A stretch of DNA of 64,000 nt from Cytophagales bacterium (GCA_024742395.1 JANSYO010000005.1:57770-121769), one strand, 5' to 3'. Shown: positions 50,434 through 61,143, counted from the stretch's first letter. Notes: generated from the letters alone by a model not told the origin. A program made the numbers and translations.

Positions 50434-51948
50434 ATGCCTTTTAAGAAGACTAAATTTAGCTTTGCTTTCCTATTTAAAAGAATAAGTGCTCCTCTGCTTC
50501 TTTTAATGCTTTGTGCTACACAATCTTTTGGGCAGTTATCTACAGACAAGCGTGTGACTATTGAGCTTAATCCTAATGAAAACGACGAATTTAATGTAGT
50601 CACTTATAAAGACAAAGGGGTAGTTTTAGTTAATAGTCGATCAAACAATTTTGGCAGAGACCTTACAGTAAGTTTTATAAAATTTGACACGGATCTAACT
50701 GAGCAGTGGCGAACCAGCTATGAACCGGGCTTTCTTTTTAGAATGCTCAAATACTTTGAAACGGAAAACCACCTTTATTGTCTTTATAGAGAAGAGGATA
50801 CTAAAAATATAAATATACTCAGGCTTGATGTTATAACGGGTGACTACGTAGTTACTGAAACCAAGCTCCTGACCGCTATGGACATTGACCTTTTTAAGGT
50901 TATAAAAAGTAAAATACTTATTGGAGGAAGATACAATGACAGGCCTGTTGTAGAGATGATAAATCTTTTTGCTCAGTCAGGAAAGGTACTGCCTGAAATT
51001 CATTCTAATAACATCAAGCTTAACAATATCGAAATAAATGAGCAGGAAGGCCTGGTCTATGTTTTGCTCAAAAACTCCCGAAACTGCAAACTTTTGCTAA
51101 AAGTATATGACTATGAGGGAAAGATCATCGGTAAACAAACGCTGGGAGAAAAGAATAAACTTCCGCTCAATGGTAAAGTCATAAAAATACCTAATGGTGA
51201 TTATGTATTAACCGGCAATTACGCTGATAATTGCTCTGACTATTCAGTTGGGTTCTATACTCATTCGCTCACAAAAGAAGAGGAAACACATTATTACGAT
51301 TTTGTAGATCTAAACAATTTCTTAAGCTATATGCCTGAGAAAAGAAGAAACCGAGTAAGCAGCCGCATAAAAAAGAAAAACTTGAAAGGTAAAGACTTTA
51401 AACTACGTCAGCGTTTGCTTATTCAAGAACCCATTGGAAATGATCAAGGTATGACCATGCTGGCAGAAGTTTTCTATCCTGAATATAAAAATTACACCTC
51501 TAACATGTATCCTGTAGGGCGTAATTACAGGTGGGGAGCCAATAACTATTATACCTTCAATAATTTCCGATATACCCATGCATTAATCTTACACTTTAAC
51601 AATGAAGGTAAATTAGATTGGGATAACAGCATCAGCCTGAACGATCTTCAAAGCAGAACCCTTGATCATAAGGTTCAGCTAACCGCTGCTCAAAATGGAG
51701 CTTTTGTGGTGGCGTACCCAGATGAAGGCATTATTAAAACCACCATTGTGGATGGTAGTTCACAAACCTTAGAGGAAATTCCACTGGACTTGCAGAGCAA
51801 AAATGAAAACATCATAGACACCTATCAAAGTGAACTTTCCTCATGGTACGCTCATAGCTTTATTGCTTACGGAATACAAACTATAAGACAGCACTCTAAT
51901 GTCTATAGCAAAGATGTATTTTATATGAGTAAACTTACTTACGAATAG
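50434..51948 (+). CDS. Secreted protein of unknown function (504 residues)
   Basis: The N-terminus (KRISAPLLLLMLCATQSFGQ) is a signal peptide after a basic lead. The mature part is rich in beta strands with repeated, blade-like segments (YKDKGVVLVNSRSNNFGRDL; NIEINEQEGLVYVLLKNSRN; GKVIKIPNGDYVLTGNYADN), which suggests a propeller-like fold. A basic patch (SYMPEKRRNRVSSRIKKKNL, then KGKDFKLRQRL) is unusual for an exported protein. No family recognised. It begins 8 bases after the phosphoesterase stop, so it may belong to that operon. Its stop abuts the convergent DUF2905 stop. Confidence 0.75.
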   Translation: MPFKKTKFSFAFLFKRISAPLLLLMLCATQSFGQLSTDKRVTIELNPNENDEFNVVTYKDKGVVLVNSRSNNFGRDLTVSFIKFDTDLTEQWRTSYEPGFLFRMLKYFETENHLYCLYREEDTKNINILRLDVITGDYVVTETKLLTAMDIDLFKVIKSKILIGGRYNDRPVVEMINLFAQSGKVLPEIHSNNIKLNNIEINEQEGLVYVLLKNSRNCKLLLKVYDYEGKIIGKQTLGEKNKLPLNGKVIKIPNGDYVLTGNYADNCSDYSVGFYTHSLTKEEETHYYDFVDLNNFLSYMPEKRRNRVSSRIKKKNLKGKDFKLRQRLLIQEPIGNDQGMTMLAEVFYPEYKNYTSNMYPVGRNYRWGANNYYTFNNFRYTHALILHFNNEGKLDWDNSISLNDLQSRTLDHKVQLTAAQNGAFVVAYPDEGIIKTTIVDGSSQTLEEIPLDLQSKNENIIDTYQSELSSWYAHSFIAYGIQTIRQHSNVYSKDVFYMSKLTYE

Positions 51949-52173
51949 CTAGAAGAGCCTTTTTGCCAGATAGATTAAAAGGTTTAGAACCAGGCTTACT
52001 ACAATCATAGTGACTACCGGAAAGTAGATTTTGGTTTGACCTTTCTCAATCCGAATATCACCGGGTAGCCTTCCCAGCCAAGTCAGTTTATTCCAGAAAA
52101 AATAAATTAATATTCCCACCAAGAAGATGCCCAAACCTCCAATGATTAGGTATTTCCCTACATTTTGATTCAT
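51949..52173 (-). CDS. DUF2905 small membrane protein
   Basis: This 74-residue inner-membrane protein has two hydrophobic helices (GKYLIIGGLGIFLVGILIYF and FPVVTMIVVSLVLNLLIYLA) around a conserved loop LTWLGRLPGDIRIEKGQTKI that is diagnostic of DUF2905. Its function is unknown. It is encoded directly after the small hypothetical gene upstream on the same strand (23-base gap). Confidence 0.92.
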   Translation of the reverse strand: MNQNVGKYLIIGGLGIFLVGILIYFFWNKLTWLGRLPGDIRIEKGQTKIYFPVVTMIVVSLVLNLLIYLAKRLF

Positions 52174-52196
52174 AGAATGAAATTAAACATTCTGCC

Positions 52197-52574
52197 TTAT
52201 TTCACTAAACCAAAATCATTAAGAATTTCACCTCCCTTATTATTCTGATGTTGCAATGACCAATTCTTGGTAAAACTGGTTCTAACCAAAGAAGCTCCAA
52301 CGCGTCTGAAAATAATAACTTCTATGCCGAACTGTTTCTCGAATTCATTCTCCAGCTCTTCTACACTCATTTCAGGTGTAATTTCGAAATCTACTATAAT
52401 TTTATTCTTAGAAAGCTCTGCCAGCTTCTTGTCTGAGTTGCTAACAGACCTTTTATTTATCATCAGTTCCAATTCCAAAAATGGAAAAAGAACAGCGAAG
52501 CTTTCTCTTAAAAGAGAAACACTCACTCTACCGCTTACCAATATTGATTTAGAATCTTTCAAGTATATATCCAT
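52197..52574 (-). CDS. Hypothetical protein (125 residues)
   Basis: No family recognised. It is a mixed alpha/beta, mostly soluble protein with a leucine-rich N-terminal half (VSVSLLRESFAVLFPFLELE), a helical middle (ITPEMSVEELENEFEKQFGI) and a conserved-looking tail (VIIFRRVGASLVRTSFTKNW). It has no signal peptide or membrane span. It runs head-to-tail with the DUF2905 gene, so they are probably co-transcribed. The codon use and the absence of frame breaks support a real gene. Confidence 0.7.
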   Translation of the reverse strand: MDIYLKDSKSILVSGRVSVSLLRESFAVLFPFLELELMINKRSVSNSDKKLAELSKNKIIVDFEITPEMSVEELENEFEKQFGIEVIIFRRVGASLVRTSFTKNWSLQHQNNKGGEILNDFGLVK

Positions 52575-52740
52575 ATCTTAATGACCGAGCAAAGAAGTGA
52601 ATTATTTACAGCAAGAAATATGAGGTTTGTCATCATTGAGAAACAAAGAAGAAAGGAAGACCTCTTTCACGTTCTTTTGTGATGAAAGTCATACTTTCGT
52701 TGCTTCTTGAAACCCAATTTGCAGTTGATTGTATTTAAAC

Positions 52741-53937
52741 ATGACCCAAACCAACCAATTCGAAACAATATTTGAATATGCCACTGAAGCCATTGTCATT
52801 ACAGACAATAAGGGGGAAATTGTACGCTTAAACCCTGCAGCTGCTAAGCTATTTGGCTACAGTTTACCAGAGCTTAAGAATAAGAGGATCGAAACGCTGA
52901 TTCCCAGTAGATTTCATGGTTCACATACCGGGCACGTAAAAAAATATCATACTAAGAAAAAACCGAGATCAATGGGTGCCGGTTTGGATTTATATGCTCA
53001 AAAAAAAGACGGTTCAGAGTTTCCTGTCGAAGTGAGTCTTAGCCCTTGCATTTTAGATAATCAAGAAATGGTGGTGGCTTTTGTTCTTGATATTTCTGAA
53101 AGAAAAAGGGCAGAACAGCAAGCCAAAAACTATCAGCATCAACTCGAAAAGGAAGTAGACGACAGAACCTTAATACTTAAGGAGGCCATTGCCAATCTGG
53201 AGGATACAAAAAAGCAGCTTGATCAATCTTTAAAAAAAGAAAGAGAGCTAAACCAACTCAAATCTAAGTTCATTTCTACAGCCTCACATGAATTTAGAAC
53301 CCCTTTAGCAACTGCCCTATCTTCCCTCTCTCTGGTAGAAAAGTACTCCGAAAGAAATGAAAAAGAAAAAATGGGCAGGCATGTAGATCGCATTAAGAAG
53401 TCCATTAGAAACCTAACTGAAATAATGGATGATGTGCTTTCGGTAAATAAATTAGAAGAAGGTAAAGTTATGGTAAATGCTCATGAGTTTAACTTGATTG
53501 AATACCTTAACGATATGATTGCTGAAGTAAACCCTATTTTAAAAAGTGGTCAGCAAATAAAACTAAGTCATAAGGGATTAAAAGAGTTACACATAACCCA
53601 GGACCCAAAATTACTAAGACATATAGTTCTGAATATTTTATCCAATGCCATTAAGTTTTCAGAGGTCAATTCTTTGATAACAATTTCCCTTTCTACTATT
53701 GATGAGACAGTAAAAATTACGATTGAAGATCAAGGAATAGGTATTCCTGCAGAAGACCAAGACAATCTTTTTACAAGGTTCTTCAGAGCTGAAAATGCTG
53801 GCCAAATTCAAGGTACAGGACTTGGCCTATCTATTGTAAAGCAGTATGCCCTACTTCTAAAAGGAGATGTTATTTGTGAATCTGAAGTAAACAAAGGCTC
53901 TAAGTTCACAGTTACCCTTCCAAATTCGTACATTTAA
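52741..53937 (+). CDS. PAS-domain sensor histidine kinase
   Basis: The 398-residue cytoplasmic sensor has one PAS domain (~5-125; FEYATEAIVITDNKGEIVRL, with FGYSLPELKNKRI and PVEVSLSPCILD), a coiled linker, a HisKA domain with the phospho-His in FISTASHEFRTPLATALSSL (~His182) and a HATPase domain with NAIKFSEVNSLITI (N box), IEDQGIGIPAEDQDNLF (G1) and GTGLGLSIVKQYAL (G2). The ATG at 52741 is preferred over an upstream TTG at 52729. It has no membrane segment. The response regulator that follows after 20 bases is its natural partner. Confidence 0.94.
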   Translation: MTQTNQFETIFEYATEAIVITDNKGEIVRLNPAAAKLFGYSLPELKNKRIETLIPSRFHGSHTGHVKKYHTKKKPRSMGAGLDLYAQKKDGSEFPVEVSLSPCILDNQEMVVAFVLDISERKRAEQQAKNYQHQLEKEVDDRTLILKEAIANLEDTKKQLDQSLKKERELNQLKSKFISTASHEFRTPLATALSSLSLVEKYSERNEKEKMGRHVDRIKKSIRNLTEIMDDVLSVNKLEEGKVMVNAHEFNLIEYLNDMIAEVNPILKSGQQIKLSHKGLKELHITQDPKLLRHIVLNILSNAIKFSEVNSLITISLSTIDETVKITIEDQGIGIPAEDQDNLFTRFFRAENAGQIQGTGLGLSIVKQYALLLKGDVICESEVNKGSKFTVTLPNSYI

Positions 53938-53957
53938 ATCCCTTTAAAATACCGACG

Positions 53958-55010
53958 ATGAAAACAATACTTCTTATTGAAGACAACCCTGAAATCAGAG
54001 AAAACACTGCTGAGATTTTAGAACTTGATGGCTACAAAATGCTGGTAGCAGAAAATGGAAAAGCCGGAGTAGAAATAGCCATCAAAGAAATCCCGGATCT
54101 GATCATTTGTGATATAATGATGCCGGTGCTTGATGGCTACGGTGTTCTTCATCTACTTTCTAAAAACCCACAAACCGAGGGTATCCCCTTTATTTTTCTA
54201 ACCGCCAAAGCAGACCGCGGAGATTATAGAAAAGGTATGGAAATGGGTGCAGATGACTATATAACGAAACCTTTTGAAGATGTAGAGCTTCTAAACGCCA
54301 TTGAAAGCAGGTTTAAAAAACAGGATCTCATCAATAAGAAATACCAAAACATGAATGGTTTGGAGCAATTGGTGAAAGATATTGGAGGTGAGGAAGATCT
54401 AAAAAAACTTAAAATAAACAGAGAAGTAAGAAACTATAAAAAGAAGTCTGAAATATACAATGAAGGAAATTTCCCTTTGTACCTGTTTTACATAGAGAAA
54501 GGAAGGGTTAAGACTTATAAAACCAATGAAGACGGCAAAGAACTGATTATTAACCTCTATTCAGAAGGCGATTATTTTGGTTATGCTAATCTTATGACCG
54601 ACAGCCCCTATATGGAGTCTTCAGCAGCCATGGAAGATTGTGAAGTATCATTAATTCCAAAGTCAGATTTTAATGATCTGTTATACAAGAACAAACAGGT
54701 TTCTAAGAAATTCATTGGTATTCTCTCTAAAGAAATAAGAGAAAATGAAGATCAACTTATTAAGCTTGCTTATAACTCTGTCAGAAAAAGAGTTTCAGAA
54801 GCTTTAATTAAGTTCTTTGCTCATATAGATGAAAATGAAGCAAAAAAAGGTGTTAAAATCAGTAGAGAAGATATTTCAAATGTAGCCGGTACCTCTCTGG
54901 AGACTGCCATTAGAACTTTGTCTGACTTTAAAGATGAAGAACTCATAGAAATCACTTCCGGAAAAATCAAAATTCTGGATATCGAGAAACTTAAAAATCT
55001 AAGGAATTAA
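53958..55010 (+). CDS. Response regulator with REC, cyclic-nucleotide-like and CRP helix-turn-helix domains
   Basis: The 350-residue protein is a fusion. Residues ~1-120 are a receiver (ILLIEDNPEIRENTAEI, acceptor Asp in ICDIMMPVLDGYG, LTAKADRG, Lys in YITKPFEDVE). Residues ~145-265 are a cNMP-binding-like jelly roll (YNEGNFPLYLFYIEKGRVKT, then LIINLYSEGDYFGYANLMTD). Residues ~270-345 are a CRP-type HTH (KISREDISNVAGTSLETAIR). CRP-type output with an oxygen- or stress-related role is known in FNR/CRP relatives. The kinase gene upstream is the likely phosphodonor. Its 3' end overlaps rsmA on the other strand by 12 bases. Confidence 0.93.
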   Translation: MKTILLIEDNPEIRENTAEILELDGYKMLVAENGKAGVEIAIKEIPDLIICDIMMPVLDGYGVLHLLSKNPQTEGIPFIFLTAKADRGDYRKGMEMGADDYITKPFEDVELLNAIESRFKKQDLINKKYQNMNGLEQLVKDIGGEEDLKKLKINREVRNYKKKSEIYNEGNFPLYLFYIEKGRVKTYKTNEDGKELIINLYSEGDYFGYANLMTDSPYMESSAAMEDCEVSLIPKSDFNDLLYKNKQVSKKFIGILSKEIRENEDQLIKLAYNSVRKRVSEALIKFFAHIDENEAKKGVKISREDISNVAGTSLETAIRTLSDFKDEELIEITSGKIKILDIEKLKNLRN

Positions 55011-55775
55011 CTTAGTTAATTCAATAAACTCATGATAACTCAGCTGCTCAGCTCTTTTATCTAGAAATGGATGTTTAAAGTCAATTCCCAAGGGCTTTAA
55101 GGCGTTGCTAAGTTTTTTTCTACGTTGATTAAAGGCGGTTTTAACTACAGTAACAAATCGCCTTTCATCACAGTCTAACTCCTTATTCTCATTCCTTACT
55201 AATCGTATGATGCCTGAATCTACCTTGGGTGGTGGATTAAAGGCACCGGGCGGAACTGTAAAATGATAATCAATAGTATAGTAGGCTTGTAATAAAACGC
55301 TTAGAATGCCATACTCTCTGCTACCCGGACCTGAGGCAATTCTTCTGGCTACCTCCTTTTGAAGCATACATACTACCTCATTTACATGATTTTTATCTTG
55401 TAATACTTTGAAGAATATCTGAGAGGAAATATTGTACGGAAAGTTGCCAATGATACCTATTTGCTCATTTTCTTCCAAATTCATCTTATTGGCAAGCCAC
55501 ATTTGAAGAAAATCTTCACTATATATTCTGTCCTTTAGTTGAGGATAATTCTCGTTAAGGTAATCCACCGATTCTCTATCTAACTCAACTACATAGGTGT
55601 CTACATCTTCTCTGCTAAGAAGAAATTTAGTCAAAATACCCATACCTGGTCCAATTTCCAGGACTTTCCTATAATTGCCGGAGGGTTCCAGCAAATCCAC
55701 TATCCTTTTCGCAATACCTTCTTCTTTCAAAAAATGCTGCCCCAAATGCTTCTTTGCCCTTACCTTGCTCATCAA
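54999..55775 (-). CDS. rsmA: 16S rRNA dimethyladenosine transferase
   Basis: It dimethylates two adjacent adenines in helix 45 of 16S rRNA and takes part in 30S assembly. The 258-residue protein has VRAKKHLGQHFLKEEGIAKR at the start, the SAM motif VLEIGPGMGILTKFLL, NFPYNISSQIFFKVLQ (motif IV) and the PPGAFNPPPKVDSGIIRLVR segment, all diagnostic. The length is standard. It converges with the response regulator gene, overlapping its stop by 12 bases. The start may be the second Met. Confidence 0.96.
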   Translation of the reverse strand: MMSKVRAKKHLGQHFLKEEGIAKRIVDLLEPSGNYRKVLEIGPGMGILTKFLLSREDVDTYVVELDRESVDYLNENYPQLKDRIYSEDFLQMWLANKMNLEENEQIGIIGNFPYNISSQIFFKVLQDKNHVNEVVCMLQKEVARRIASGPGSREYGILSVLLQAYYTIDYHFTVPPGAFNPPPKVDSGIIRLVRNENKELDCDERRFVTVVKTAFNQRRKKLSNALKPLGIDFKHPFLDKRAEQLSYHEFIELTKLIP

Positions 55776-55853
55776 TAATTAGATAGATTAAGCGTCAAAA
55801 ATAGCCATTAATTGTTAGTTTTAGACGATTTAAAAAGATGATGACCTTTCAAG

Positions 55854-58800
55854 ATGCCTGATAAAAAGAAGTATTTAAAATTTGACCCTTTACAAGATTT
55901 AATAGACAATACCTCTGAGGTGGTCATGATGCTTTCTCCTGATCTTAAGTTTCTGTTTGTCAATAAGGCTTTTAGAGAAACATTTGGATATTCTTCTGAA
56001 GATGTAATCAATATGTCATTCCCGGATTTGCTTCATCCGCAATTTAAAAGTGCGGTAATGCTGAAATTAGATCAGATCAACAAAGGCATAGAAGTTCCTA
56101 TGTTTCAAATGGTTACAAGAAACAGCGAGCAAAGAAGAGTTTATCTTGAAGGCGAAATAACTTGTAGGTTTGAAGAGGGAGTCCCAATAAATTACCGTTG
56201 CCTATTCCGGGATATCACGCAACGAAGACGGGCAGAACGAGCACAAAACCTTTATTATTCTATTGCTCAGGCAAACTTAAATTCAAAAAACTTAAAAGAC
56301 TTTCTGAAAAAGGTTCATGAAGAACTTCAGAAGAAAATTTACGCCAATAATTTCTTCGTAGCTATATATGATGATGAAGCGGGTATGATTGAATTCCCGT
56401 ATCGGGTAGATGAATACTACGAAACCCCTGCAGATGACAGAAGGAAGTTAGGTAACGGAATTGTGGAATATGCAATTCTTCAAAATAAGCCATTGCTTAT
56501 TTATAAAAAGGAATTTGAATCGCTGGTAAAAAAAGAGAAACTCTTCCTTTATGGAAAACAACTACCTGAGGTACAGATGATTGTACCCTTAAAAGTAGAA
56601 AACCAACTGAAAGGAGTAATTGGAATTAAATCCTATTCTGATGCCACTAAGTTTAGCCATAGTAACCTTGAACTTCTCAACTTTGTCTCTGGCCAGGTAG
56701 CTCTTGCCTTGGTTAGGAAAAAATCACAGGAAGAATTACTTCTGCAAACGGCCAGATTAAATGCAGTATTTGATAGTAGCTCTCACCTGATTTGGACCGT
56801 AAACGAGAAAAGACACCTTAGCTCCTTCAATAAGAATTATGCAAAACTAATTAAGGAAAATCTCGGGGAAGCTCCGGTAATGAATGTTTCCTTGGAGAAA
56901 TACGGATGGAAACTCATCTCAGAAGATGACAGACCACTGTTGAGAGAAAAGTATAACCTGGCTTTTCAGGGAGAACCACAATACTTTGAAATGCACTGGG
57001 GGGCAAAAGGAGATTGGTATGAATTCTATCTGAATCCTATTTTAAGCTCTGAAAATGGCAAGATTACAGAAGTCTCAGGTATTGCCCGAGACATAACTGT
57101 AAAGAAAACATCTACCATGGCGATTCAGAAAAGTGAAGCCAAATTCAGAAATATCATTGAGTCGTTTATCGACATTTATTACAGAACCGATCTGGCAGGC
57201 AACGTAACAATGATTTCTCCCTCAGTAGAAGGCCATACAGGTTACTCACTTGAAGAAGTCATGGGCAACAAGGTGGATAAATTTTTTGAAGATGCCAATG
57301 ACAGCTCAGCAAACATAAAGACACTTTTAAAAACCGGAAGTATAACCAACTTTGAAGTTACGGTAAGAAGGAAAAATGGCGAATTAAGGTCTTTTATGCT
57401 CAATATTAGAATGATAAAAGACAAAAAAGGTATTCCTTTTGAAGTGGAAGGGATAGCCAGAGATATCACAGAGCTCAAAAAAAGTGCACAGGAATTACAG
57501 ATAGCCAAAGAGGAAGCTGAACATTCACTGGCAGTGAAAGAACGCTTTCTTGCCAATATGAGTCATGAAATCAGAACACCTATGAACGGAATTATAGGAA
57601 TGATTGATGTACTCAATGAAACAGAACTGGGAACTGAACAAAAGGACTACGTAGAAACCATCAGAAAATCTTCGCAAACCTTATTAACCATTCTAAATGA
57701 TATCCTGGATCTATCAAAAATAGAGGCGGGCAAAATGGAATTGCATCCGGTGGTATTTGAGCTGGAGGATACCTTAAACATGTTGGTTTCTCTTTTTAAC
57801 CAGAAAGCTTTTGAAAAAGGCAATTCTATAAAATTTGATTTAGAAAAAGGTCTGCCAAAATACTTTCTCGCAGACCAAACTCGTATTCTTCAAATCCTCT
57901 CCAATTTGACCTCCAATGCTATTAAATTTACAGATAATGGCGAAGTAAGGATTGTAGTAACCACGGTAGAACAGAAAGAAGAAAAGATAAAACTGAAGTT
58001 TGAAGTTAAAGATCAAGGAATTGGTATTTCAGAAGAAGACCAGCATAAGTTATTTAATGCATTTCAACAGCTGGATAATTCGACGAGTAAGTCTTTTGGT
58101 GGTACAGGACTAGGACTTGTAATTTCACAGGAACTTTGCCGTAAAATGGAAGGTGAAATGGGTGTAAACTCGGTGCTTGGTGAAGGAAGCACCTTCTGGT
58201 TTACTATTAACATAGAAGTGTCAAAAGTTAGTCCTCAGAAATCTCAGAAGGCTAATGGCGAGATAAAATTAACAGACTTCTTTGCTGATAGAAACCCAAA
58301 ACTTTTATTGGTGGACGACAACAGCGTAAACAGAAAAGTAGCCTCTGAAATTCTTCAAAGAGCAGGATGTATAGTAATTCAGGCCGATTCTGGCAAAAAA
58401 GCTATTGAAACCTACAGCAATGATCCATCCTTTGATATGATTCTAATGGATATTCAAATGCCTGAATTAGATGGAATAGAAACTACTGCTATTTTAAGAG
58501 AAAAATTCAAAACAAAGCTGCCACCCATTACAGCAATGACAGCCTATTCGATGCAAAATGATCGGGAGAAGTTTTTAAATAGCGGTTTTGACGGTTATGT
58601 TTCAAAACCTATCAGAGCCAATATTCTGATCTCGGCCATTGATGAAATGCTTACAGGTAAGAAAACATCTAAAAAGAAAAAAGTCGCTAAAAAGCACGTT
58701 GAAAAGGTTAGCAAGCAAATAGAACTTTCTACTGATATTCCTGCCTTCGATATGGGTGTTATAGGTAGCTTAAAAGAAATGGTAGGTGGTGAAATGCTTC

Positions 58801-59069
58801 TAAGTGTTTTTGATGATTTTAAAGGCGAAGCTGAAGAGCAAATAGCCAATGCCTTAGCGGCTTTTGAGAAAAACGATGTGAAGAAAATTCAACAAGAACT
58901 TCATACACTAAAAGGTAATTCAGGCACCATTGGTTTGATGAGAATTCACGAAATAGTGAAAGCAATAGAAGTGCCGGCGAAAACTGGCGATCTCACAAAC
59001 TTCAAAGAGAATTTTGCTACTTTACAATCTGAGTTTGAATTCTTTATTAAAAACTATAAGAGTCTTTAA
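55854..59069 (+). CDS. Hybrid histidine kinase: PAS-GAF-PAS-PAS-HisKA-HATPase-REC-Hpt
   Basis: The 1071-residue soluble phosphorelay protein starts with a PAS domain (~15-125; [20 protein letters not shown]), followed by a GAF domain (~140-295; [20 protein letters not shown]). Two further PAS domains lie at ~305-430 and ~435-560 ([20 protein letters not shown]). HisKA has [20 protein letters not shown] (~His571), HATPase has [11 protein letters not shown] and [13 protein letters not shown], the receiver has LLVDDNSVN and Asp in [11 protein letters not shown] (~865), and a C-terminal Hpt has His in [12 protein letters not shown] (~1016). It has no membrane span, so a cytoplasmic signal (redox, light or small ligand) is likely. 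It is a single gene ending at a bidirectional terminator. Confidence 0.94.
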   Translation: MPDKKKYLKFDPLQDLIDNTSEVVMMLSPDLKFLFVNKAFRETFGYSSEDVINMSFPDLLHPQFKSAVMLKLDQINKGIEVPMFQMVTRNSEQRRVYLEGEITCRFEEGVPINYRCLFRDITQRRRAERAQNLYYSIAQANLNSKNLKDFLKKVHEELQKKIYANNFFVAIYDDEAGMIEFPYRVDEYYETPADDRRKLGNGIVEYAILQNKPLLIYKKEFESLVKKEKLFLYGKQLPEVQMIVPLKVENQLKGVIGIKSYSDATKFSHSNLELLNFVSGQVALALVRKKSQEELLLQTARLNAVFDSSSHLIWTVNEKRHLSSFNKNYAKLIKENLGEAPVMNVSLEKYGWKLISEDDRPLLREKYNLAFQGEPQYFEMHWGAKGDWYEFYLNPILSSENGKITEVSGIARDITVKKTSTMAIQKSEAKFRNIIESFIDIYYRTDLAGNVTMISPSVEGHTGYSLEEVMGNKVDKFFEDANDSSANIKTLLKTGSITNFEVTVRRKNGELRSFMLNIRMIKDKKGIPFEVEGIARDITELKKSAQELQIAKEEAEHSLAVKERFLANMSHEIRTPMNGIIGMIDVLNETELGTEQKDYVETIRKSSQTLLTILNDILDLSKIEAGKMELHPVVFELEDTLNMLVSLFNQKAFEKGNSIKFDLEKGLPKYFLADQTRILQILSNLTSNAIKFTDNGEVRIVVTTVEQKEEKIKLKFEVKDQGIGISEEDQHKLFNAFQQLDNSTSKSFGGTGLGLVISQELCRKMEGEMGVNSVLGEGSTFWFTINIEVSKVSPQKSQKANGEIKLTDFFADRNPKLLLVDDNSVNRKVASEILQRAGCIVIQADSGKKAIETYSNDPSFDMILMDIQMPELDGIETTAILREKFKTKLPPITAMTAYSMQNDREKFLNSGFDGYVSKPIRANILISAIDEMLTGKKTSKKKKVAKKHVEKVSKQIELSTDIPAFDMGVIGSLKEMVGGEMLLSVFDDFKGEAEEQIANALAAFEKNDVKKIQQELHTLKGNSGTIGLMRIHEIVKAIEVPAKTGDLTNFKENFATLQSEFEFFIKNYKSL

Positions 59070-59073
59070 AATA

Positions 59074-59100
59074 AAAAAGAGCCCTAAAAGGGCTCTTTTT
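59074..59100 (+). terminator. Bidirectional terminator between the hybrid kinase and LysM genes
   Basis: AAAAAGAGCCCT pairs with AGGGCTCTTTTT around a three-base loop, with A and T runs on both sides. It ends the plus-strand kinase and probably the minus-strand LysM transcript. Confidence 0.88.
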
Positions 59101-59121
59101 GTTTTCACTTAAAATAGTGAA

Positions 59122-59565
59122 TTAATCAATAGCTGGAATTCTTAGAACCTGACCAGGATAGATTTTGTCAGGATCAGAAAGCATCGGCTTATTAGCTTCA
59201 AATATTACCATATACTTATTGGCATCGCCATAATATTTCTTTGCAATTTTTGATAACCAATCACCAGACTCAACAGTATGAAACTGTGCTTCAGGCTTAG
59301 GTTCTGCTACTTCTAATTGATTGTCTACAGAAGCTACACCTTCTACATTACCCACGGCAATCGCAATCTTCTCTGAATCTTCTTGTTGTGCTACTTCACC
59401 TTGAAGCGTAACTACATCATCGACTACCTTAATACTTAGCTTCTTAAACGGTAGACCCAGACCTTGAACGTGAGAAAGTAAAGCTTGAGCCTTTACTTCT
59501 GGCTCTTTTTCTGCAGAAGGGAAAAGTTTTTCACCTACTCCCTTAAAAAACGACATTAAACCCAT
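59122..59565 (-). CDS. BON-LysM protein (YgaU/Kbp-like)
   Basis: The 147-residue protein has an N-terminal helical lead (MSFFKGVGEKLFPSAEKEPE), a BON domain (~40-90; KLSIKVVDDVVTLQGEVAQQ, GNVEGVASVDNQLEV) and a C-terminal LysM (~97-145; HTVESGDWLSKIAKKYYGDA, PDKIYPGQVLRIP). This matches the potassium-binding protein Kbp/YgaU. It has no signal peptide, so it is probably cytoplasmic as in its relatives. It stands alone, convergent with the hybrid kinase across the terminator. Confidence 0.93.
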   Translation of the reverse strand: MGLMSFFKGVGEKLFPSAEKEPEVKAQALLSHVQGLGLPFKKLSIKVVDDVVTLQGEVAQQEDSEKIAIAVGNVEGVASVDNQLEVAEPKPEAQFHTVESGDWLSKIAKKYYGDANKYMVIFEANKPMLSDPDKIYPGQVLRIPAID

Positions 59566-59708
59566 TGTGATGATTTTTAGTTTAGATTATATAATTTTAC
59601 GAATTACAAATTTAACCTTTTAGCCCTCATTTAAAAGGGATTTTATTTTTTATACGCCCGAATAATCTAATTTAACTTTTCGTTAATAAATCAAATAAAG
59701 AGAACACA

Positions 59709-60233
59709 ATGAAACATACAATAATTATGGTTTTGCTGGGTTTGTGTGGTCTTCAGGCCTCAGCCCAAACAGAAGAACAGGCTTTTTTAAAAGCTGTTTA
59801 CGATTACTTAGATGGTGGAACCAACGGGAATGCAGAGCAATTCAAAGGGGCTTTTGTTCCAGATGCAGTCCAAAGATCCATCGGTAAAAATGGTTCAGTA
59901 ATAGGAATGAGTGTAGAGAGCCTTGCTTCTAAATTAACACCCGGGCAAGTTATGAACAGACAGACTCGTATAGTTTCCTGGAGCTATTCAGGTATTGCCG
60001 GAACAGCTGTGACAGAAACTATTTATCCGAGTTCAAAAATTATTGATTACCTAAACCTTCTTAATGTGAATGGTCAATGGAAAATCACGACCCGTGTTTA
60101 TTCCAGAATTGAGAGCGATGAAGAAATAGTTTCTTCTACAAATAGTGGTTCATCAAGTGCTTCGAAAACCTCCACTGCTAAAGCTCCTGCACCAGCAGCC
60201 AAAAAGAAAGTTGTAATAGACGACGGCTGGTGA
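59709..60233 (+). CDS. Secreted NTF2-like (lumazine-binding-like) protein
   Basis: The 174-residue protein has signal peptide KHTIIMVLLGLCGLQASAQ, then one NTF2-like domain (FLKAVYDYLDGGTNGNAEQF at the start and VNGQWKITTRVYSRIE at the end), ending in a low-complexity tail of Ser, Ala and Lys (SSASKTSTAKAPAPAAKKK). Such proteins are common in Bacteroidota and of unknown role. It is convergent with rmlA, whose stop lies 10 bases away. Confidence 0.85.
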   Translation: MKHTIIMVLLGLCGLQASAQTEEQAFLKAVYDYLDGGTNGNAEQFKGAFVPDAVQRSIGKNGSVIGMSVESLASKLTPGQVMNRQTRIVSWSYSGIAGTAVTETIYPSSKIIDYLNLLNVNGQWKITTRVYSRIESDEEIVSSTNSGSSSASKTSTAKAPAPAAKKKVVIDDGW

Positions 60234-60243
60234 GAAACCCCGA

Positions 60244-61104
60244 TTATTTAATAATATTATTTAGATACTCTCCATAGCCAGACTTCACCAGAGGTTTGGC
60301 TATTTCTTTTAATTGCTCTGCATCTATGTAGCCCATTCTGTATGCTACTTCTTCTATACAGCCTATTTTAAGACCTTGTCTTTCTTCTATTACCTGAACG
60401 AACTGCCCTGCCTGCATCAGCGATGCAAAGGTACCTGTATCTAACCAGGCGGTTCCGCGGTTCATAACCCCTACCTTTAAATCGCCTTGCTCCAGATACA
60501 CTCGGTTTACATCTGTGATCTCAAGTTCACCCCGTGGCGACGGCTCTATATTCTTGGCAATTTCTACTACTCTGTTATCATAGAAATATAGACCTGGCAC
60601 AGCATAATTGCTCTTCGGATGCTCCGGTTTCTCTTCTATTGACAGGGCATTGAAGTCCTTGTCAAATTCCACCACTCCGTATCTCTCAGGATCATGCACT
60701 GGATAAGCAAACACAGTCCCCCCTTCCGGGTTTGCACAGGATTGAAGCAATTTACTTAGACCTGATCCGTAAAATATATTATCCCCTAAAATTAATGCTA
60801 CGCTATCATCTCCTATGAATTCTTCGCCGATAATGAAGGCTTGTGCCAGACCATCAGGGCTTGGCTGCTCTGCATATTCCAGTTTACAGCCTATCCGGGA
60901 GCCATCTCCAAGTAACTTCTCAAAATGAGGTAAATCATGTGGAGTTGAAATAATCAATATCTCATTGATGCCTGAGAGCATTAAGATAGATAATGGATAA
61001 TAGATCATCGGCTTGTCATACACCGGCATTAACTGCTTACTGACTGCCAATGTCAAAGGGTGCAAACGTGTCCCGGATCCTCCGGCTAATATGATTCCTT
61101 TCAT
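60244..61104 (-). CDS. rmlA: Glucose-1-phosphate thymidylyltransferase
   Basis: First step of dTDP-sugar synthesis: dTTP plus glucose 1-phosphate. The 286-residue protein has the nucleotidyltransferase signature [57 protein letters not shown] and [20 protein letters not shown], then [13 protein letters not shown]. It is the third gene of the galE-rmlB-rmlA cluster (40 bp after rmlB). The rest of the rhamnose genes (rmlC, rmlD) are not in the window. The products feed cell-surface polysaccharide. Confidence 0.97.
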   Translation of the reverse strand: MKGIILAGGSGTRLHPLTLAVSKQLMPVYDKPMIYYPLSILMLSGINEILIISTPHDLPHFEKLLGDGSRIGCKLEYAEQPSPDGLAQAFIIGEEFIGDDSVALILGDNIFYGSGLSKLLQSCANPEGGTVFAYPVHDPERYGVVEFDKDFNALSIEEKPEHPKSNYAVPGLYFYDNRVVEIAKNIEPSPRGELEITDVNRVYLEQGDLKVGVMNRGTAWLDTGTFASLMQAGQFVQVIEERQGLKIGCIEEVAYRMGYIDAEQLKEIAKPLVKSGYGEYLNNIIK

Positions 61105-61143
61105 TTTAAGTTTTGTTGTTCTTTAATGGCTTGTTTTTCTTCT

